Origin: Psychrobacter sp. 1044
GTDB lineage: Bacteria > Pseudomonadota > Gammaproteobacteria > Pseudomonadales > Moraxellaceae
NCBI RefSeq assembly: GCF_904846525.1
Contig: NZ_CAJHAZ010000003.1
Location: forward strand, 1-64,000
Direction: 5' to 3'
DNA: 64,000 nucleotides
The position numbers were made by a program, and so were the translations under genes. Under the pieces are notes generated by a model. The model had not been told where the DNA came from and did not search any database. It saw nothing but the letters and a program-made list of their open reading frames with translations. This document shows positions 29,601 through 38,907 of this stretch, piece after piece (within the stretch, counting starts at the first letter, position 1; every line of letters begins with the position of its first letter).

Positions 29601-30131
29601 TTAATCGGCTTTGATAGCGTCGATGGCGATACTGCTACTGGGGTCAGCGAAATAAGTCGACATCAAAATGCAGGCAGAGATGTCGTCAATTGGGTCGCGT
29701 TCATGCTTAATCCAACCATTATCCCACGCGATCTCACGCGCTGCCACTGAGGTTAGGCGCTCATCACACAGGCTCACGACCACTGGTAGATGCTGTTCTA
29801 TGACTCTATGTGCTAGACGACGAGCGAATTTGTGCGCACGCTTAGACAGCATTGAGCTGCTGCCATCCATATTAAGTGGCAACCCAACCACCACTTTTGC
29901 CACGCCCCAGACTTTGATAATACCGAGCAGATTGTCCCAATCAGGCTGACCATTATTCATCGCTAAAATATCAAAGGCACGCGCAGTCTCGGTAATGGTA
30001 TTACCCAGCGCCATACCCATCTTTTTTACCCCGTAATCGAGCGCCAAAATAAGATGAGGCTTAATAGCGGGTTCCGCCACAGTAGTGTCAGCAGTTTCGA
30101 TTTTAATGCTCGTATCAGACTCTACCATCAT
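29601..30131 (-). CDS. ruvX: Holliday junction resolvase-like RuvX/YqgF
   Basis: RNase-H-fold nuclease needed for 16S rRNA 5' end maturation in E. coli and proposed as a resolvase. Motifs: LALDYGVKKMGMALGN (first Asp), VVGLPLNMDGS, and CDERLTS (Glu), then DDISACILMSTYF (last Asp). The ~25-residue lead before the fold is not conserved. It follows yqgE on the same strand, the usual yqgE-yqgF pair. Confidence 0.92.
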   Translation of the reverse strand: MMVESDTSIKIETADTTVAEPAIKPHLILALDYGVKKMGMALGNTITETARAFDILAMNNGQPDWDNLLGIIKVWGVAKVVVGLPLNMDGSSSMLSKRAHKFARRLAHRVIEQHLPVVVSLCDERLTSVAAREIAWDNGWIKHERDPIDDISACILMSTYFADPSSSIAIDAIKAD

Positions 30132-30236
30132 TATGCATACTTCCTATTTCTATTGGGCGTGATTCATTTAGCTTAACGGCTTTAATTTAAATGCAGCTTT
30201 AGTTTAAATGGATAATTTAACAATCATAACCAATCA

Positions 30237-30800
30237 TTAAGCATGACCAATATCACTACTAAGGTAATCAAAGTTCACCCCAATCTTATCCGCGGCAATT
30301 TGCCAGCGTTCTTCGAATGGCGTATCAAACAATAAATTCAGGTCAGCAGGACAGACCAGCCAATCGCCATTATTAAGTTCTTGATCGAGCTGTTTTTTAC
30401 CCCAGCTGGCATGACCCAAGCACAGCTGATAGTGACCAACGCCTTGACCTGCGGCGATACGCTTAAGGATATCTTGACTGGTGGTAATACAGACGTTTTC
30501 TGAGATTGCAAAAGACGATGCCCATTCTGGTTGACCCGTATGCAGCACAAAGCCAACCTCTGGATACATCGGGCCACCCTCTAATGCCACATCTTCCATC
30601 ACTTGCGCATCCGTCACCTCAATGTCTAAATCTTCTAGCAGTTTGCCCACACGTGCCTGCTCTAATGGACGATTGACCATCAGACCGAGTGCGCCATGTT
30701 TATCATGACGGCAAATATAGATCAGCGCCTGCTCAAACCTTGGGTCTGACAGTTCTGGTGCCGCGATTAAAAAATGATGGGTCAAATTGGCTTTAGACAT
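30237..30800 (-). CDS. yqgE: YqgE/AlgH family protein
   Basis: 187 residues, starting [41 protein letters not shown], the family signature; also [14 protein letters not shown] and [16 protein letters not shown]. Known as DUF179. The biochemical role is not settled; AlgH affects alginate regulation in Pseudomonas. Paired with ruvX, 105 bases downstream. Confidence 0.92.
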   Translation of the reverse strand: MSKANLTHHFLIAAPELSDPRFEQALIYICRHDKHGALGLMVNRPLEQARVGKLLEDLDIEVTDAQVMEDVALEGGPMYPEVGFVLHTGQPEWASSFAISENVCITTSQDILKRIAAGQGVGHYQLCLGHASWGKKQLDQELNNGDWLVCPADLNLLFDTPFEERWQIAADKIGVNFDYLSSDIGHA

Positions 30801-30947
30801 AGAGACAAACGCACCCTAATATTGAAGGTAAAATAACAGAAATGACACACCACTATATGGCGATACTGAGGTGAAAATCAACCAAAGCAAATATTTAGCA
30901 GTGATGAGACACAGCGCTGCACAACTGGTTGATGAATGACCAAGCTT

Positions 30948-32630
30948 TTATTTCACATCGGTCAATAAACTACGTGCATGGTCGCGAGTGACGTCAGTGA
31001 TGATCACACCGCCAGACATGCGTGCCAGCTCGTCGACTTGCGCACTATCAGTCAGTATTAATAGCTCGCTTTCGGTCTGCTCGTCATGATGTTTTTGTAC
31101 TAGGATATGTTGATGCGCTTGCGCCGCGACTTGTGCTTGGTGAGTAATGGCCAGTAGCTGCTGCGTCTGCCCAAGTGCGCGCAGTAGCTCACCGACCACT
31201 TGCGCCGTACCGCCACTGATACCGACATCGACTTCATCAAATACCAGCATAGGTTTTGCGGCATTATTATCGGCATTGGTCGCTTGCAGTACTTGCATCA
31301 CCAGTGCCATTCGTGACAGCTCACCGCCTGAGGCAATCTTATGTAGCGGCTGCATCGGCATACCGACATTGGCGCTAAATAATAAATCAATATCATAGCA
31401 ACCTTGTGCATTATAGTGGCTCGGCTCGATCTTCTTGGTAAAGACAAACTCGCAGCGGGCATTGGGTAGCGCAAGCGGTTGTAGTTGCTGCATTAATTGT
31501 TTGCTGACGATCGGCGCGGCTTTCGAGCGCTCTTTATTTAACTGAGTGGCGAATGCAAGATAGTCTTGCCAAGCCTGTTCAATTTGCGCTGCCATCACAT
31601 CACTGCTTGGCTCGTTTTCTAGCTGCTCTAATTGCGCTTCCCAGCCCTTTGCTTCATCGATTAAGTCGCTCGTTGGTAAGCTATGTTTACGTGATAAGCG
31701 ATGTCCTAAGCTGATAAGACTGTCTAGTGTCTGCAAGCGCTCAGGATCAGGCAGCTGTTGCTCTGCATAATCTGATAGTAATCCTGTCACTTCAGTGATT
31801 TGTTGCTGTGCTAAATGTAGTTGCTCGGAGGCTTGCTCAAAGGTTTGACTGACACTCATTTGGTTATCACAAAGCTTAATCGCCTGCCCAAGCAAGGTCA
31901 TCACATCTGGCTCATCCGTGTCATTGTCGAGCAGATGCAAGCCATGACTGGCCTCTATCATGAGGGCTTCGATATTAGACAGCTCTTCGTGCTCTGCTTC
32001 AACTTCTGCATAATCAACCGCCAATAACGGCGCAATATCAGCAAGTTGGCTTTGCAATAGTTGAATACGGTCTTGGCGCTGAGCCTCACGGCTCGCAATA
32101 TCGTCAGCACGGCGTTTGAGCTGCTGGTAAGATTGATAGCTACTGGCAGTTTGTATGGCTAATGGCGTGATTTGTGCCATCTCATCGAGCCATTGCACCA
32201 CAAACTGCGGCTTGAGGAGCGCTTGCTGAGCATGTTGGCTATGAATATTAACCAGTAACGTACCGAGGTTTTTCAGTTCAGCCAAACTGACTGGCGTGCC
32301 ATTCAACCAAGCTTTTGAGCGTCCGGTATTGCTGAGCTGACGACGAATGAGGACTTCGGGTTCTTCTAATGGTCGATCATTTTTAGCGAACCACTCAGCG
32401 ATGACGGTATTGTTTTCTACGTCAAACTGCGCATAAATATCGGCTTGCGCCGCCCCGTGTCTGACCATCGCACTGTCTGCGCGCTCACCAACACATAAAG
32501 ACAGCGCATCCAATAATAATGACTTGCCAGCACCGGTCTCACCAGTGATGACATTGAAGCCTTCAGCCACACTCAGCTCATGCCGAGCGATCAACGCAAA
32601 CTGATGTAAAGTTAATGATACTAGCATCAA
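30948..32630 (-). CDS. recN: DNA repair protein RecN
   Basis: SMC-like ATPase acting at double-strand breaks. Walker A GETGAGKSLLLDALSLC at about 29-45, a long coiled-coil centre (roughly 155-370), then the signature ASGGELSRMAL and Walker B MLVFDEVDVGISG. 560 residues, normal length. First gene of the minus-strand run that ends at xerD. No LexA-type box was found in the upstream sequence, and Moraxellaceae SOS control differs from E. coli. Confidence 0.95.
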   Translation of the reverse strand: MMLVSLTLHQFALIARHELSVAEGFNVITGETGAGKSLLLDALSLCVGERADSAMVRHGAAQADIYAQFDVENNTVIAEWFAKNDRPLEEPEVLIRRQLSNTGRSKAWLNGTPVSLAELKNLGTLLVNIHSQHAQQALLKPQFVVQWLDEMAQITPLAIQTASSYQSYQQLKRRADDIASREAQRQDRIQLLQSQLADIAPLLAVDYAEVEAEHEELSNIEALMIEASHGLHLLDNDTDEPDVMTLLGQAIKLCDNQMSVSQTFEQASEQLHLAQQQITEVTGLLSDYAEQQLPDPERLQTLDSLISLGHRLSRKHSLPTSDLIDEAKGWEAQLEQLENEPSSDVMAAQIEQAWQDYLAFATQLNKERSKAAPIVSKQLMQQLQPLALPNARCEFVFTKKIEPSHYNAQGCYDIDLLFSANVGMPMQPLHKIASGGELSRMALVMQVLQATNADNNAAKPMLVFDEVDVGISGGTAQVVGELLRALGQTQQLLAITHQAQVAAQAHQHILVQKHHDEQTESELLILTDSAQVDELARMSGGVIITDVTRDHARSLLTDVK

Positions 32631-32980
32631 CGCCTCTCATGACAGACAATAGACTTCATATACATCTTAAGAAGCCATATATAAAATAGGGTAGATAAGG
32701 GAATGAAATTATTCATTTAACCGTGTTAATGAGATAAATATTATAGGCAAATAGTATGGTGTTAAACGCGCTTAAATACAAACTTTCAAGTGATGTATAA
32801 TAGATTTTATTATTGGAAGATTACCATAAAACTGTCAAAAACTGGCTATGAGTCATCATCATAATATTCACAATATCAATCATTAAGATGATTAAGCCTG
32901 TCAAAATGATGGCTGTATATAGTCAATCTTAGATAAAACCGATACAATCCTATTAATAATTGCATTTAGTGAAATAAACG

Positions 32981-33319
32981 ATGACCTATTCAATCGACTA
33001 TCGCAAACAAGTACTGCGTAGCATTAAAGACGGCATGACCATTCGAGAAGCAGCTAACTTTTATCAGCTTAGCACAAGCTCGATTCACAGCTGGCAGCAG
33101 AGCTTAGCTCCTAAAACCACCAGAAATAAAGCACCGACTAAAATATCAAATCAAGCCTTATTGAAAGATATTGAGCAGCATCCAGACGATTATATGTACG
33201 AGCGAGCACGGCGTTTAGGCTGTAGTAAATCAGGTATAGAAGCCGCATTAAAACGTCTTGGTATCAGTCAAAAAAAAGACCTTAGAACATCCAAAAGCCT
33301 GTTTGATAAAAAGAGCTAA
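32981..33319 (+). CDS. IS630 transposase, first frame (helix-turn-helix part)
   Basis: 112 residues; the start is a helix-turn-helix DNA-binding domain (YRKQVLRSIKDGMTIREAANFYQLSTSSIHSWQQ) followed by a second wing (EQHPDDYMYERARRLGCSKSGIEAALKRLGIS). The frame continues past the A-tract at 33270-33277 for only 14 more codons, so the natural full product needs a frame change there. Confidence 0.88.
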   Translation: MTYSIDYRKQVLRSIKDGMTIREAANFYQLSTSSIHSWQQSLAPKTTRNKAPTKISNQALLKDIEQHPDDYMYERARRLGCSKSGIEAALKRLGISQKKDLRTSKSLFDKKS

Positions 33320-33824
33320 GTATCTCAATCATTTAAATGATTATATGACTCAAGGCTATCCCATCGTTTATATGGATGAAAGCGGTTTTGAAGCTGAAAC
33401 TATCAGACCCTACGGATACTCACCGAGAGGCAAACCCTGTATCGACAGCTACAACTGGCAAGCAAAAAAGCGTACTAATGTCATCGGTGCTTTGTATAAA
33501 AAGATGCTATTTGCGCTTGATTACTTTGAACAAAATATCAACAGCCATATATTTTATGACTGGTGCAAGTTCACGCTAATTCCAAGTCTCAAGACCAAAT
33601 GCGTGATCGTTATGGATAATGCCCGCTTTCATAAGAGCACGCGTATTCAAAAACTACTGAACAGGCACGGCCATCGTATTTTATCGCTGCCACCCTACAG
33701 TCCTGATCTAAATCCCATTGAGAAAAAATGGGCACAAGCTAAGTTCCTACGACAAGGGTGGATGGAGAATAATCTACCTGAACTATTTTATGATATGGGC
33801 TGTTCCAGTTTTATTTTGGACTGA
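33258..33824 (+). CDS. IS630 transposase, second frame (DDE catalytic part)
   Basis: Holds the complete catalytic core: YMDESGFE (first Asp), VIVMDNARFHKS (second Asp), and YSPDLNPIEKKWAQAK (Glu). It joins the first frame at eight As (33270-33277); losing one A or a +1 shift gives GISQKK followed by TLEHPKA, which is the usual IS630 wording. This is probably programmed transcript slippage or ribosomal frameshifting, so the element may be active. Confidence 0.88.
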   Translation: MVSVKKKTLEHPKACLIKRAKYLNHLNDYMTQGYPIVYMDESGFEAETIRPYGYSPRGKPCIDSYNWQAKKRTNVIGALYKKMLFALDYFEQNINSHIFYDWCKFTLIPSLKTKCVIVMDNARFHKSTRIQKLLNRHGHRILSLPPYSPDLNPIEKKWAQAKFLRQGWMENNLPELFYDMGCSSFILD

Positions 33825-33829
33825 CTATA

Positions 33830-34270
33830 CTAAGCATGGTTGCGGATTAAACTTATAAAAATAGCCCAATTGTAGTGATCAGGTGTTGACTCAAAAAAAG
33901 GTGAGTAACTAAGTTTAGGATTCGCATCAAACAGCATTTTCCTAGTCGCTTTAACAAACTTTATAGATATAATGTGGTAGCATAATCTCACATAATGATA
34001 AACTCTTCTGATTAGATTGGTGCAGTGTAATACACGATAACGAGTCATAATTTTGTAAAATGATAGGCGTATAGTTGGAAGAGTATGCCACTCGGTCATT
34101 ATTCTAAAGTATTTTCATAGAACCTGTGGCTAGCTCTAGCGCACAGATATCTAGTATAGAAGGATACAGTACGTAGTACAGAGGTGTCGGTTAACGATGC
34201 AACTCTGGCGGTACTCTAACCAATTACTTATTTTTTAGTTTCGTAATGATTATTTGATAAGGAAGCCACT
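33830..34270. other. intergenic stretch between IS630 and ppnP
   Basis: 441 bases. An open minus-strand frame exists but has no family resemblance or ribosome site and is not annotated. Ends with AAGGAAGCC before the ppnP ATG. Confidence 0.4.
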
Positions 34271-34606
34271 ATGACAGCGGCGCAATTTACTAATGTAACA
34301 GTCAATGCTCAAGCTACGATATCTTATGATGGTCGTTGTTCAAGCCACACTATTATGTTCGAAGATGGTCGACATAAAACATTGGGCGTTATCTTGCCTT
34401 GTGATAATTTGGTTGAGCATTATCATTTTAGCACCAATACCTCCGAGCGTATCGAGATCACGGGCGGTGAGTGTGAGGTCAAAATTAATGGTGACGAAGA
34501 ATTCAGCTATTACCGCGCTGGTCAATCATTCGTGGTTGAAGGTAATAGTGGTTTTAATCTGCGGACAGAAGAAATTGTTCAATATATTTGCCACTTAGAA
34601 GGGTAA
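34271..34606 (+). CDS. ppnP: pyrimidine/purine nucleoside phosphorylase PpnP
   Basis: Small cupin enzyme that splits nucleosides with phosphate. 111 residues with FTNVTVNAQATISYDGRCSSHTI, KTLGVILP, SERIEITGGECEVKI and GQSFVVEGNSGFNLR, matching the YaiE/PpnP family. The ribosome site is AAGGAAG. Confidence 0.92.
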   Translation: MTAAQFTNVTVNAQATISYDGRCSSHTIMFEDGRHKTLGVILPCDNLVEHYHFSTNTSERIEITGGECEVKINGDEEFSYYRAGQSFVVEGNSGFNLRTEEIVQYICHLEG

Positions 34607-34660
34607 GTTTGCTAAAGCTGTTATTAAGTGATTGATGACAGCAAAAAGCCTTTTACTCAA

Positions 34661-34701
34661 AAAAAGAAAAACCTTATCGGATTGGTAAGGTTTTTCTTTT
34701 T
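34661..34701 (+). terminator. intrinsic terminator of ppnP
   Basis: AAAAAGAAAAACCTTA (34661-34676) pairs with TAAGGTTTTTCTTTTT (34686-34701) with a 9-base loop. Confidence 0.85.
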
Positions 34702-34818
34702 CTGCTGATATTATTTATATGCAGATATCCATTTATTGATACAATTACTGTCATCTCTTTTTATCGCCTAGTTTTTATCATATAGCGCGATACCCACTTT
34801 ATAATCAATAGGCCTATT

Positions 34819-35589
34819 ATGGCAAAACCTACCTATTTTTATGGCATTCATGCGATTGATGCCTTACTCGAATATCGTCCTTTAGATGGGCTAAGCTTGT
34901 TTGTGCAGCAAGGTCGTGAGACTGATAGCCATGTACAAGCGATTATGGCGCAAGCACGTGACAATGGTATCAGTATCCAACCCACGCAAAAAGACAAACT
35001 CACGCAATTGTGTGGCAGCCCGCAGCACCAAGGTGTGGTGCTGAATGCGCGTCCTTTAGGATTTGCTGATGAAGGCTTGCTTGCTACCCTTGCTGGGCGT
35101 GACCAATGCTTATTATTGGTCTTAGATCAAATTACGGATGCACATAACTTTGGTGCTTGCTTGCGTACCGCAGTGGCGATGGGTGTGGATGCCGTGGTTT
35201 GTCCGAAACATCATGCGGCAAGTCTGACACCAACAGTGGCTAAAGTATCAGTCGGTGCAGCAGAGATGATGCCGATTATTAGTGTTACCAATCTGGCACG
35301 TACGCTCACGCAAATCAAAAATGCTGGGGTATTTGTGTTTGGTACAGCGCTTAATGCGGATGCCAAACCCATTCATGCTGCTGATCTGACTGGCAAAACA
35401 GCCATTATCATGGGTTCAGAAGGTGAGGGGATGCGTCGCCTGACTATGGAGAGCTGTGATGAGCTGGTGTATATTCCGATGTCAGGAAATGAGCATGGCA
35501 ACCTTCAAAGTCTAAATGTGAGTGTTGCCACTGGTATGGCGCTATATGAAGTCAATCGACAGCGTACTTTAGCTGTTGGGCAAGCTTAA
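34819..35589 (+). CDS. rlmB: 23S rRNA 2'-O-methyltransferase RlmB
   Basis: SPOUT enzyme methylating G2251 of 23S rRNA (E. coli numbering). N-terminal substrate domain (FYGIHAIDALLEYRP), then the knotted domain: DQITDAHNFGACLRTA, IIMGSEGEGMRRLT, VYIPMSGNEHGNLQSLNVSVATGMALYE. 256 residues, typical. Its last 38 bases overlap the convergent coaE end. Confidence 0.94.
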   Translation: MAKPTYFYGIHAIDALLEYRPLDGLSLFVQQGRETDSHVQAIMAQARDNGISIQPTQKDKLTQLCGSPQHQGVVLNARPLGFADEGLLATLAGRDQCLLLVLDQITDAHNFGACLRTAVAMGVDAVVCPKHHAASLTPTVAKVSVGAAEMMPIISVTNLARTLTQIKNAGVFVFGTALNADAKPIHAADLTGKTAIIMGSEGEGMRRLTMESCDELVYIPMSGNEHGNLQSLNVSVATGMALYEVNRQRTLAVGQA

Positions 35590-36238
35590 GATATTCTTGG
35601 TGTAATGGCGCTAGTTGCACATACAGAGCCGCAAGATCACTTTCGTTGAGCACCACATCATCTGCATGACGATTACGCTCTTCGCGGCTCAGCTGATTCA
35701 CCATGATGGCTTTGATTTTTTGTATACTTTGTTCGTCGCGCTGACTGGCACGCGCAATCTGCGTATCCTCGGTGGCATCCATTACTAAGATACGTTGGCA
35801 TAAATTGGCAAGTCCTGCTTCTGCTGCTTCAATAAGTAGAGGCGCTGACAATATCACGTAAGGCGAAGTACTGGTTGCCAACTGTGCTTTTGCTGCTTCG
35901 CGTATCGCTGGGTGAGTGATTGCTTCTAACTCAATCAATGCCTCAGGATGTGAAAAGACGTGCGTTCTTACTGCCACTCGATCCATTGATCCATCACTAT
36001 TCAACACCCAATCACCAAATTTTTTCTGGATTTTGTGCAGAGTGTTGCTACCTTTAGCGACGACTTCATGGGCAATCACATCCGCATCGATAATATCAAT
36101 GCCTTGCTCAGCGAACCAAGCACTCGCAGCGGACTTACCACTACCGATACCACCCGTTAAGCCAACTACTAAAGTTTTGCTTTTCTTTTGCGGGGTCTGG
36201 GGCTTATGAGAATAAGGTGAAAATGATCGTTTTGACAT
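35552..36238 (-). CDS. coaE: dephospho-CoA kinase
   Basis: Last step of CoA synthesis. P-loop GLTGGIGSGKSAAS near 27-40, DIIDADVIAHEVV, and SREERNRHADDVV are the family motifs. 228 residues with a ~24-residue basic lead before the fold. It closes the pilB-pilC-pilD-coaE run, the order known from Pseudomonas. Confidence 0.94.
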   Translation of the reverse strand: MSKRSFSPYSHKPQTPQKKSKTLVVGLTGGIGSGKSAASAWFAEQGIDIIDADVIAHEVVAKGSNTLHKIQKKFGDWVLNSDGSMDRVAVRTHVFSHPEALIELEAITHPAIREAAKAQLATSTSPYVILSAPLLIEAAEAGLANLCQRILVMDATEDTQIARASQRDEQSIQKIKAIMVNQLSREERNRHADDVVLNESDLAALYVQLAPLHQEYLKLAQQLKYAVD

Positions 36239-36362
36239 AATAATGACTTATCTGCTCGATATAATGACAGTGATGGTTATAAGCTAAGAAAGTATTTTGG
36301 TGCCTATTTTAAGATTTGGTGTCTGTTTAAAAAGGAGTGACCGAAATACTTTCTAGGACAAT

Positions 36363-37271
36363 TTAGTAAGTATACATGCCGAGATACCAGTTGACGATAT
36401 CTGAGCCATATAATAAAGCAACAATACCAGCGATAGCGATATAAGGACCAAAGGCAAACGGCTTGCTTTCACCCTGCTTCTTCATCAAAATAATCCCAAC
36501 AATTGAGCCTAATAGAGAAGACAATAAAATAATCAATGGCAACATCATGGGCCCAAGCCAAGCACCTAATACTGCCAATAATTTGAAATCTCCCTGCCCC
36601 ATACCATGCTTTTTAGTGATTAGATAAAATATCTTAACCACTATCCACAATGACAAAAATCCTAGCAATAAGCCCCAAATTGACTGGGTAGGTGAGACAA
36701 ACCAGCCTTGTGAATTCACTGCTAATCCTAAACCTGCTAATGGAAAGGTCAAGCGATCAGGCAGTAATTGGGTATCAAAATCAATACCAGTTAATGCAAC
36801 CAGCGTCCATACCAAAATCAGGGCTGACAAGCCAGCTGCAGTTACGCCAAACTGATAAATTACTAACATTGATAGTAGGGCTGTTGCTAGCTCAACCAGT
36901 GGATAACGCAGTCCAATCGCAGTTTTACATTCTGAGCAACGGCCACGTAATATTAACCAGCTAATTAACGGTATGTTTTCGTACCATTTTATTTTGTGGG
37001 CGCAATGAGGGCAGCGTGAGGCTGGTCGACTCAAAGTAATCGGCTGGTCAGCTGCTACGATATTTGTTAGGGGCAGAGTGTGTTCGCGAGGCATGTCTGC
37101 TTGTTCTGACATAAACTGGCTGCACTCTTGTCGCCAGCTATAAACCATCATCAGCGGAATACGGTGAATCACCACATTTAAAAAACTGCCAACGCAAAGA
37201 CCTAATAGGCCGAATATGCCTAAAGCGATAGGCATATTGTCTTGTAATAACTCTATAAATTGCATGAACAA
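36363..37271 (-). CDS. pilD: type IV prepilin peptidase/methylase
   Basis: Cleaves prepilin leaders and N-methylates the new N-terminus, in the inner membrane. The cytoplasmic zinc loop has two CxxC pairs (RCPHCAHK and GRCSECKT); the catalytic Asps are in TGIDFDTQLLPDRLTFP and MGQGDFKLLAVLGAW. 302 residues; the loop before the first CxxC carries an insert (HTLPLTNIVAADQPITLS). 19 bases after pilC. Confidence 0.94.
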   Translation of the reverse strand: MFMQFIELLQDNMPIALGIFGLLGLCVGSFLNVVIHRIPLMMVYSWRQECSQFMSEQADMPREHTLPLTNIVAADQPITLSRPASRCPHCAHKIKWYENIPLISWLILRGRCSECKTAIGLRYPLVELATALLSMLVIYQFGVTAAGLSALILVWTLVALTGIDFDTQLLPDRLTFPLAGLGLAVNSQGWFVSPTQSIWGLLLGFLSLWIVVKIFYLITKKHGMGQGDFKLLAVLGAWLGPMMLPLIILLSSLLGSIVGIILMKKQGESKPFAFGPYIAIAGIVALLYGSDIVNWYLGMYTY

Positions 37272-37290
37272 GCTGTCCTTTAAATAGCTT

Positions 37291-38514
37291 TTAGCCTACT
37301 ACTGAGCCCATCTGGAAAATCGGTAAATACATGGCAATCACCAAGCCACCTACTAATACACCGAGCACCGCCATAATCATAGGCTCCATCAAGCTAGTTA
37401 GACCATCAACGGCGTTATCCACTTCATTTTCATAATAGACAGCAACTTTATCTAACATCTCTTCCAAACTACCGGATTCTTCACCAATACCAACCATTTG
37501 AATAGCCATACTTGGAAATAAATTAGTAGAACGTATTGAAAACTGTAGCTGTTGACCAGTAGAAACATCATTTTTGATTTGCTGAGTGGCATTATAAAAT
37601 ACAACATTATTGGTTGCACCCGCTGTAGAATCGAGGGCATCAATAAGCGGCACGCCTGCAGCAAAGGTCGTCGATAGTGTACGAGCAAAACGCGCAATAA
37701 TCGCTTGATAAGCGATATTGCCAAATACTGGAACCTTTAAAACCGCACGGTCTAAAAAGTCACGGAATTTCTTAGAGCGTTTTTTCGTCTCTGAAAAGCC
37801 AACGATAGTACCGCCGATAATGATGATTAAAATAAACCACCACGCCTGCATCCACTCAGACATATTGACAACCATTTGGGTAAAAGCAGGCAGCTCTGCA
37901 CCAAAAGATTCGAATAAATCTGAGAAAACTGGAACTACTTTTATCAATAGAATCATGGTGACAATGATAGCGACTACGATGACTGCAATAGGGTATTTTA
38001 CTGCTTTTTTAATTTTAGATTTAAGTAATTCACTTTTTTCTTTATAGGTAGCAACGCGTTCAAGCATGGTTTCCAGTGCACCTGACTGCTCACCAGAATC
38101 GACGAGTGAACAAAACAGATCATCAAAATAACGAGGATGCTTACGCAATGCAGAAGCAAAAGTCCCACCCGCTTCAATGTCCGATTTTATTTGTAATACC
38201 AAGTCTTTCATACTGGGATTATCAAGTGAGTCAGCAACAATCTCAAAGGATTGGGTCAATGGCACGCCTGCTTTCATCATAGTAGCCAATTGACGGGCAA
38301 AAATAGCAATATCGATAGGTTTGATGGATTTCTTGAAAGTGTAAAGCGGCTTCGGTTTTTTCTTGATACCTTTGACGCTGATACCTTGTTTGCGTAAAGT
38401 GGCTTTTGCTAACTCTAAACTACGGCTGGTGGTCTCTCCCTTCACTTTTTGTCCGCGTCGATTCACCCCATCATAGACAAAGTCTAACAGCATGTCGGTC
38501 TTCGCTTTTGCCAT
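37291..38514 (-). CDS. pilC: type IV pilus platform protein PilC
   Basis: Inner-membrane platform on which PilB acts. Two GspF-type domains (IFARQLATMMKAGVPLTQSFE and IARFARTLSTTFAAGVPLIDAL) and three membrane helices, ending YLPIFQMGSVVG. I start at 38514 (MAKAKTDML), preceded by GAGGGT; the frame extends 27 codons further without family resemblance. 407 residues. Confidence 0.94.
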   Translation of the reverse strand: MAKAKTDMLLDFVYDGVNRRGQKVKGETTSRSLELAKATLRKQGISVKGIKKKPKPLYTFKKSIKPIDIAIFARQLATMMKAGVPLTQSFEIVADSLDNPSMKDLVLQIKSDIEAGGTFASALRKHPRYFDDLFCSLVDSGEQSGALETMLERVATYKEKSELLKSKIKKAVKYPIAVIVVAIIVTMILLIKVVPVFSDLFESFGAELPAFTQMVVNMSEWMQAWWFILIIIIGGTIVGFSETKKRSKKFRDFLDRAVLKVPVFGNIAYQAIIARFARTLSTTFAAGVPLIDALDSTAGATNNVVFYNATQQIKNDVSTGQQLQFSIRSTNLFPSMAIQMVGIGEESGSLEEMLDKVAVYYENEVDNAVDGLTSLMEPMIMAVLGVLVGGLVIAMYLPIFQMGSVVG

Positions 38515-38907
38515 GTTACTACCCTCAAAATATTGTCTAATATAGATATTGCAAAGATGTACAACGATGCCTGACTCATTACATAAAAGAGGCATACTTT
38601 ATTTTAACGTAAAAAACCAGTATAACTCTGTTTTATATTTAAGTATATCTGGTAGGGATTATTGCTAATTTATAAAATTCCGTACGATTAACGCACATTA
38701 TATCAGTCCTCATATAAATAATGGCATTACTCATATAAGGACAGTTTTAAATTTCCAAATACCCGTTTATCAGTACATTACTAAAAGCTGTTTTTTCGAC
38801 AACTCAAGATTAAAAAGTAGTTGGTTCAGTCACTTCAAACGTTCCTCTTTAGTGATCAGCAGTGTCTGTTTTTTTGTGCGTATGCAACATGCGAATAGCC
38901 AGTATTC
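38515..38907. other. pilB-pilC intergenic region
   Basis: 393 AT-rich bases between two genes that are usually adjacent. No gene recognised. It may hold a promoter for pilCD, so the pil genes here may form two transcripts. Confidence 0.45.

Larger units (their letters stand above)
32920..33827 (+). mobile_element. complete IS630-family insertion sequence
   Basis: Both ends are visible. The left begins TATAGTCAATCTTAGATAAAAC (from 32918 with the TA); the reverse complement of the right end is TATAGTCAGTCCAAAATAAAAC (to 33829). About 17 of 22 positions agree. The TA at each end (32918-32919, 33828-33829) is the typical IS630 target duplication. Inside are two overlapping frames that together give a whole transposase. 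It lies between recN and ppnP and breaks no gene. Confidence 0.85.

Noticed and set aside
33830-34099. Minus-strand frame of 89 codons beside IS630
   Set aside because: No ribosome site, odd composition, begins in nothing recognisable; treated as chance.
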